From Rhizobium sp. 9140 (GTDB lineage: Bacteria > Pseudomonadota > Alphaproteobacteria > Rhizobiales > Rhizobiaceae): DNA of 64,000 bases. Positions 63,191 to 64,000 of this stretch are shown here, one piece after another (position 1 is the first letter of the stretch; each line of letters begins with the position of its first letter). Below the pieces are notes generated by a model that was not told the origin of the DNA, made no database searches, and saw only the letters and a list, made by a program, of their open reading frames with translations. Both the position numbers and the translations under genes were made by a program. The DNA is taken from NCBI RefSeq assembly GCF_900067135.1, contig NZ_FJUR01000002.1, positions 1 through 64,000 of the forward strand, written 5' to 3'.

Positions 63191-63245
63191 CGCGGCGCTC
63201 TCCTAGACAGCCACGATCGATCGGTGACCTCGATCACGACCGGGA

Positions 63246-64000
63246 TCAAGCCAGAACGGGCAGTGTTCCCACGATGCGAAGCGCCAGGCCCTCATAGGGT
63301 TCGAGGTTGATTGTCAGCGCTCCGTTTTCCTGAAGGTCGCCTTCGATCGTTTCACCAATCATGTCGACCACCGGGCCGGGCGTGACGTTTGGCAGCACGA
63401 TCACCTCTTCCAGCGCCGTATCGCCGAAGTTCAGCGCGGTCACCTGCGTGCCGCGCCCGTCGGGCAGCTCGTGCACCATCACGAGAAGTCCTGGCGCCGT
63501 CGTGTCGGGGATCATCATCTGCCGGCTGGCGGCAAAGCCATAGGCTTCCCGGACGGCAAGGAGCCGCTTCAGCTGGCTGGCGAAGGAGTCCGGTTGCGTC
63601 AGCTGCTCCGTCACCGGGCCGTAGAGCGCGCGGGCGCGCGGAACGCCCTCGGCCGATTGTCCCGCATCCGACTGACCCGTGAGGTCATACGCGCCGCGCT
63701 CGATCCACCGGGTATCGCCATCTCCCATCAGATGCTGCACGTCGTCGGGGCTCACCGGCAGGGCGCCGACCAGATCCCAGCCGGACAGAGCGAAGATGCC
63801 GGGCTGGAACGCGTTGTACATGACGAGCAGCAGATGGATCTTGCGGATGAGCTTCACCGTGTCCTCGTCGATCGTGTCGAGATCGGCGATGTTGAGGGCA
63901 GCCGTGATGACGCTGGCAGTAGTGCAGGCGATACCGTTCGTGACGAAGGGCAGGTTGTAGGGGGCATTCGCGCCGGACAACCGCTCGCGGATCACGTCAC
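63246..64000 (-). CDS. GH13-type alpha-amylase/trehalose synthase-like enzyme, C-terminal part (cut by right edge)
   Basis: The frame is open to the window edge, and 250 residues are visible. RERLSGANAPYNLPFVTNGI, then MYNAFQPGIFALSGWDLVGA and RGAYDL, look like the last part of a glycoside hydrolase 13 catalytic barrel. The final 90 residues (VTALNFGDTALEEVIVLPNV, then NLEPYEGLALRI) form the all-beta C-terminal domain of that family. The catalytic residues lie outside the window. Trehalose synthase/maltose glucosyltransferase or another amylase-like enzyme is most likely. A GTG at 63995 is an internal codon rather than the start, because the frame continues past it. Confidence 0.5.
   Translation of the reverse strand, partial: DVIRERLSGANAPYNLPFVTNGIACTTASVITAALNIADLDTIDEDTVKLIRKIHLLLVMYNAFQPGIFALSGWDLVGALPVSPDDVQHLMGDGDTRWIERGAYDLTGQSDAGQSAEGVPRARALYGPVTEQLTQPDSFASQLKRLLAVREAYGFAASRQMMIPDTTAPGLLVMVHELPDGRGTQVTALNFGDTALEEVIVLPNVTPGPVVDMIGETIEGDLQENGALTINLEPYEGLALRIVGTLPVLA

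Overview
The window is GC-rich, densely coded DNA from an alphaproteobacterium, most likely a member of the Rhizobiaceae (Rhizobium/Agrobacterium-like). The evidence for this is a cellulose operon carrying bcsN, which is typical of Rhizobiales, several chemoreceptors, an RTX-type exported protein, periplasmic iron/cobalamin-type uptake genes and a large alphaproteobacterial-style chemosensory operon. I see no tRNA, rRNA, CRISPR array or prophage. Species cannot be set from the sequence alone.

Layout. (1) 1-5.3 kb: leftward cellulose synthesis genes bcsN-bcsA-bcsB (bcsB runs off the left edge), with two very small membrane-protein genes upstream. bcsA carries a one-base frameshift at its second aspartate motif. 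(2) 5.5-13 kb: an RTX/beta-helix exported protein, also frameshifted by one missing G; ornithine cyclodeaminase; a divergent AraC regulator/MFS exporter pair; an aldo-keto reductase fused to a RidA domain; and a wrecked branched-chain amino acid transporter (intact livG, then a scar joining the start of livF to the end of livM). (3) 13-18.6 kb: cheW and a chemoreceptor ending in a CheR-tether-like pentapeptide, then two DUF4360-type secreted proteins, one fused to a beta-barrel, and a small lipoprotein.

(4) 18.6-33.2 kb: after about 0.9 kb with no convincing gene come an AraC regulator, a CheY-like protein and a membrane receptor-like protein. A tightly packed operon follows: soluble receptor with two signalling domains, triple-CheW, CheB, HEAT-repeat protein, CheR, CheY, CheA with a very long linker, STAS-like protein and a ParA/PpfA-like ATPase. 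The lack of membrane segments in the receptor plus the ParA partner suggest a cytoplasmic chemosensory array that is actively positioned. (5) 33.3-37.9 kb: directly downstream, on the same strand, is a KaiC-KaiB-hybrid histidine kinase operon followed by an OmpR-type regulator, with no KaiA: a candidate proto-clock or timer next to the chemosensory array. (6) 37.9-41.1 kb: an intact IS21-family element with TG/CA ends and a 6-bp target duplication splits an unknown gene convergent to the response regulator.

(7) 41.3-50.7 kb: an FdhF/YdeP-type molybdopterin oxidoreductase, a small lipoprotein, a truncated SDR gene, a dCache chemoreceptor, and a leftward metal-complex ABC transporter ending with bluB. 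(8) 50.8-59.6 kb: a surface-glycan cluster with three mutually related putative sugar transferases, a GT92-like enzyme, an ELM1-family protein, two GT8-like proteins and an acyltransferase-3/SGNH O-acetylase. (9) 59.6-64 kb: an enoyl-reductase-like protein of uncertain role, a small charged protein, a PAS-PAS-GGDEF diguanylate cyclase, and the C-terminal part of a GH13-type enzyme cut by the right edge.

Two independent genes are broken by the same lesion type (one G missing from an expected GGGG run), so base-calling error should be excluded before calling them pseudogenes.
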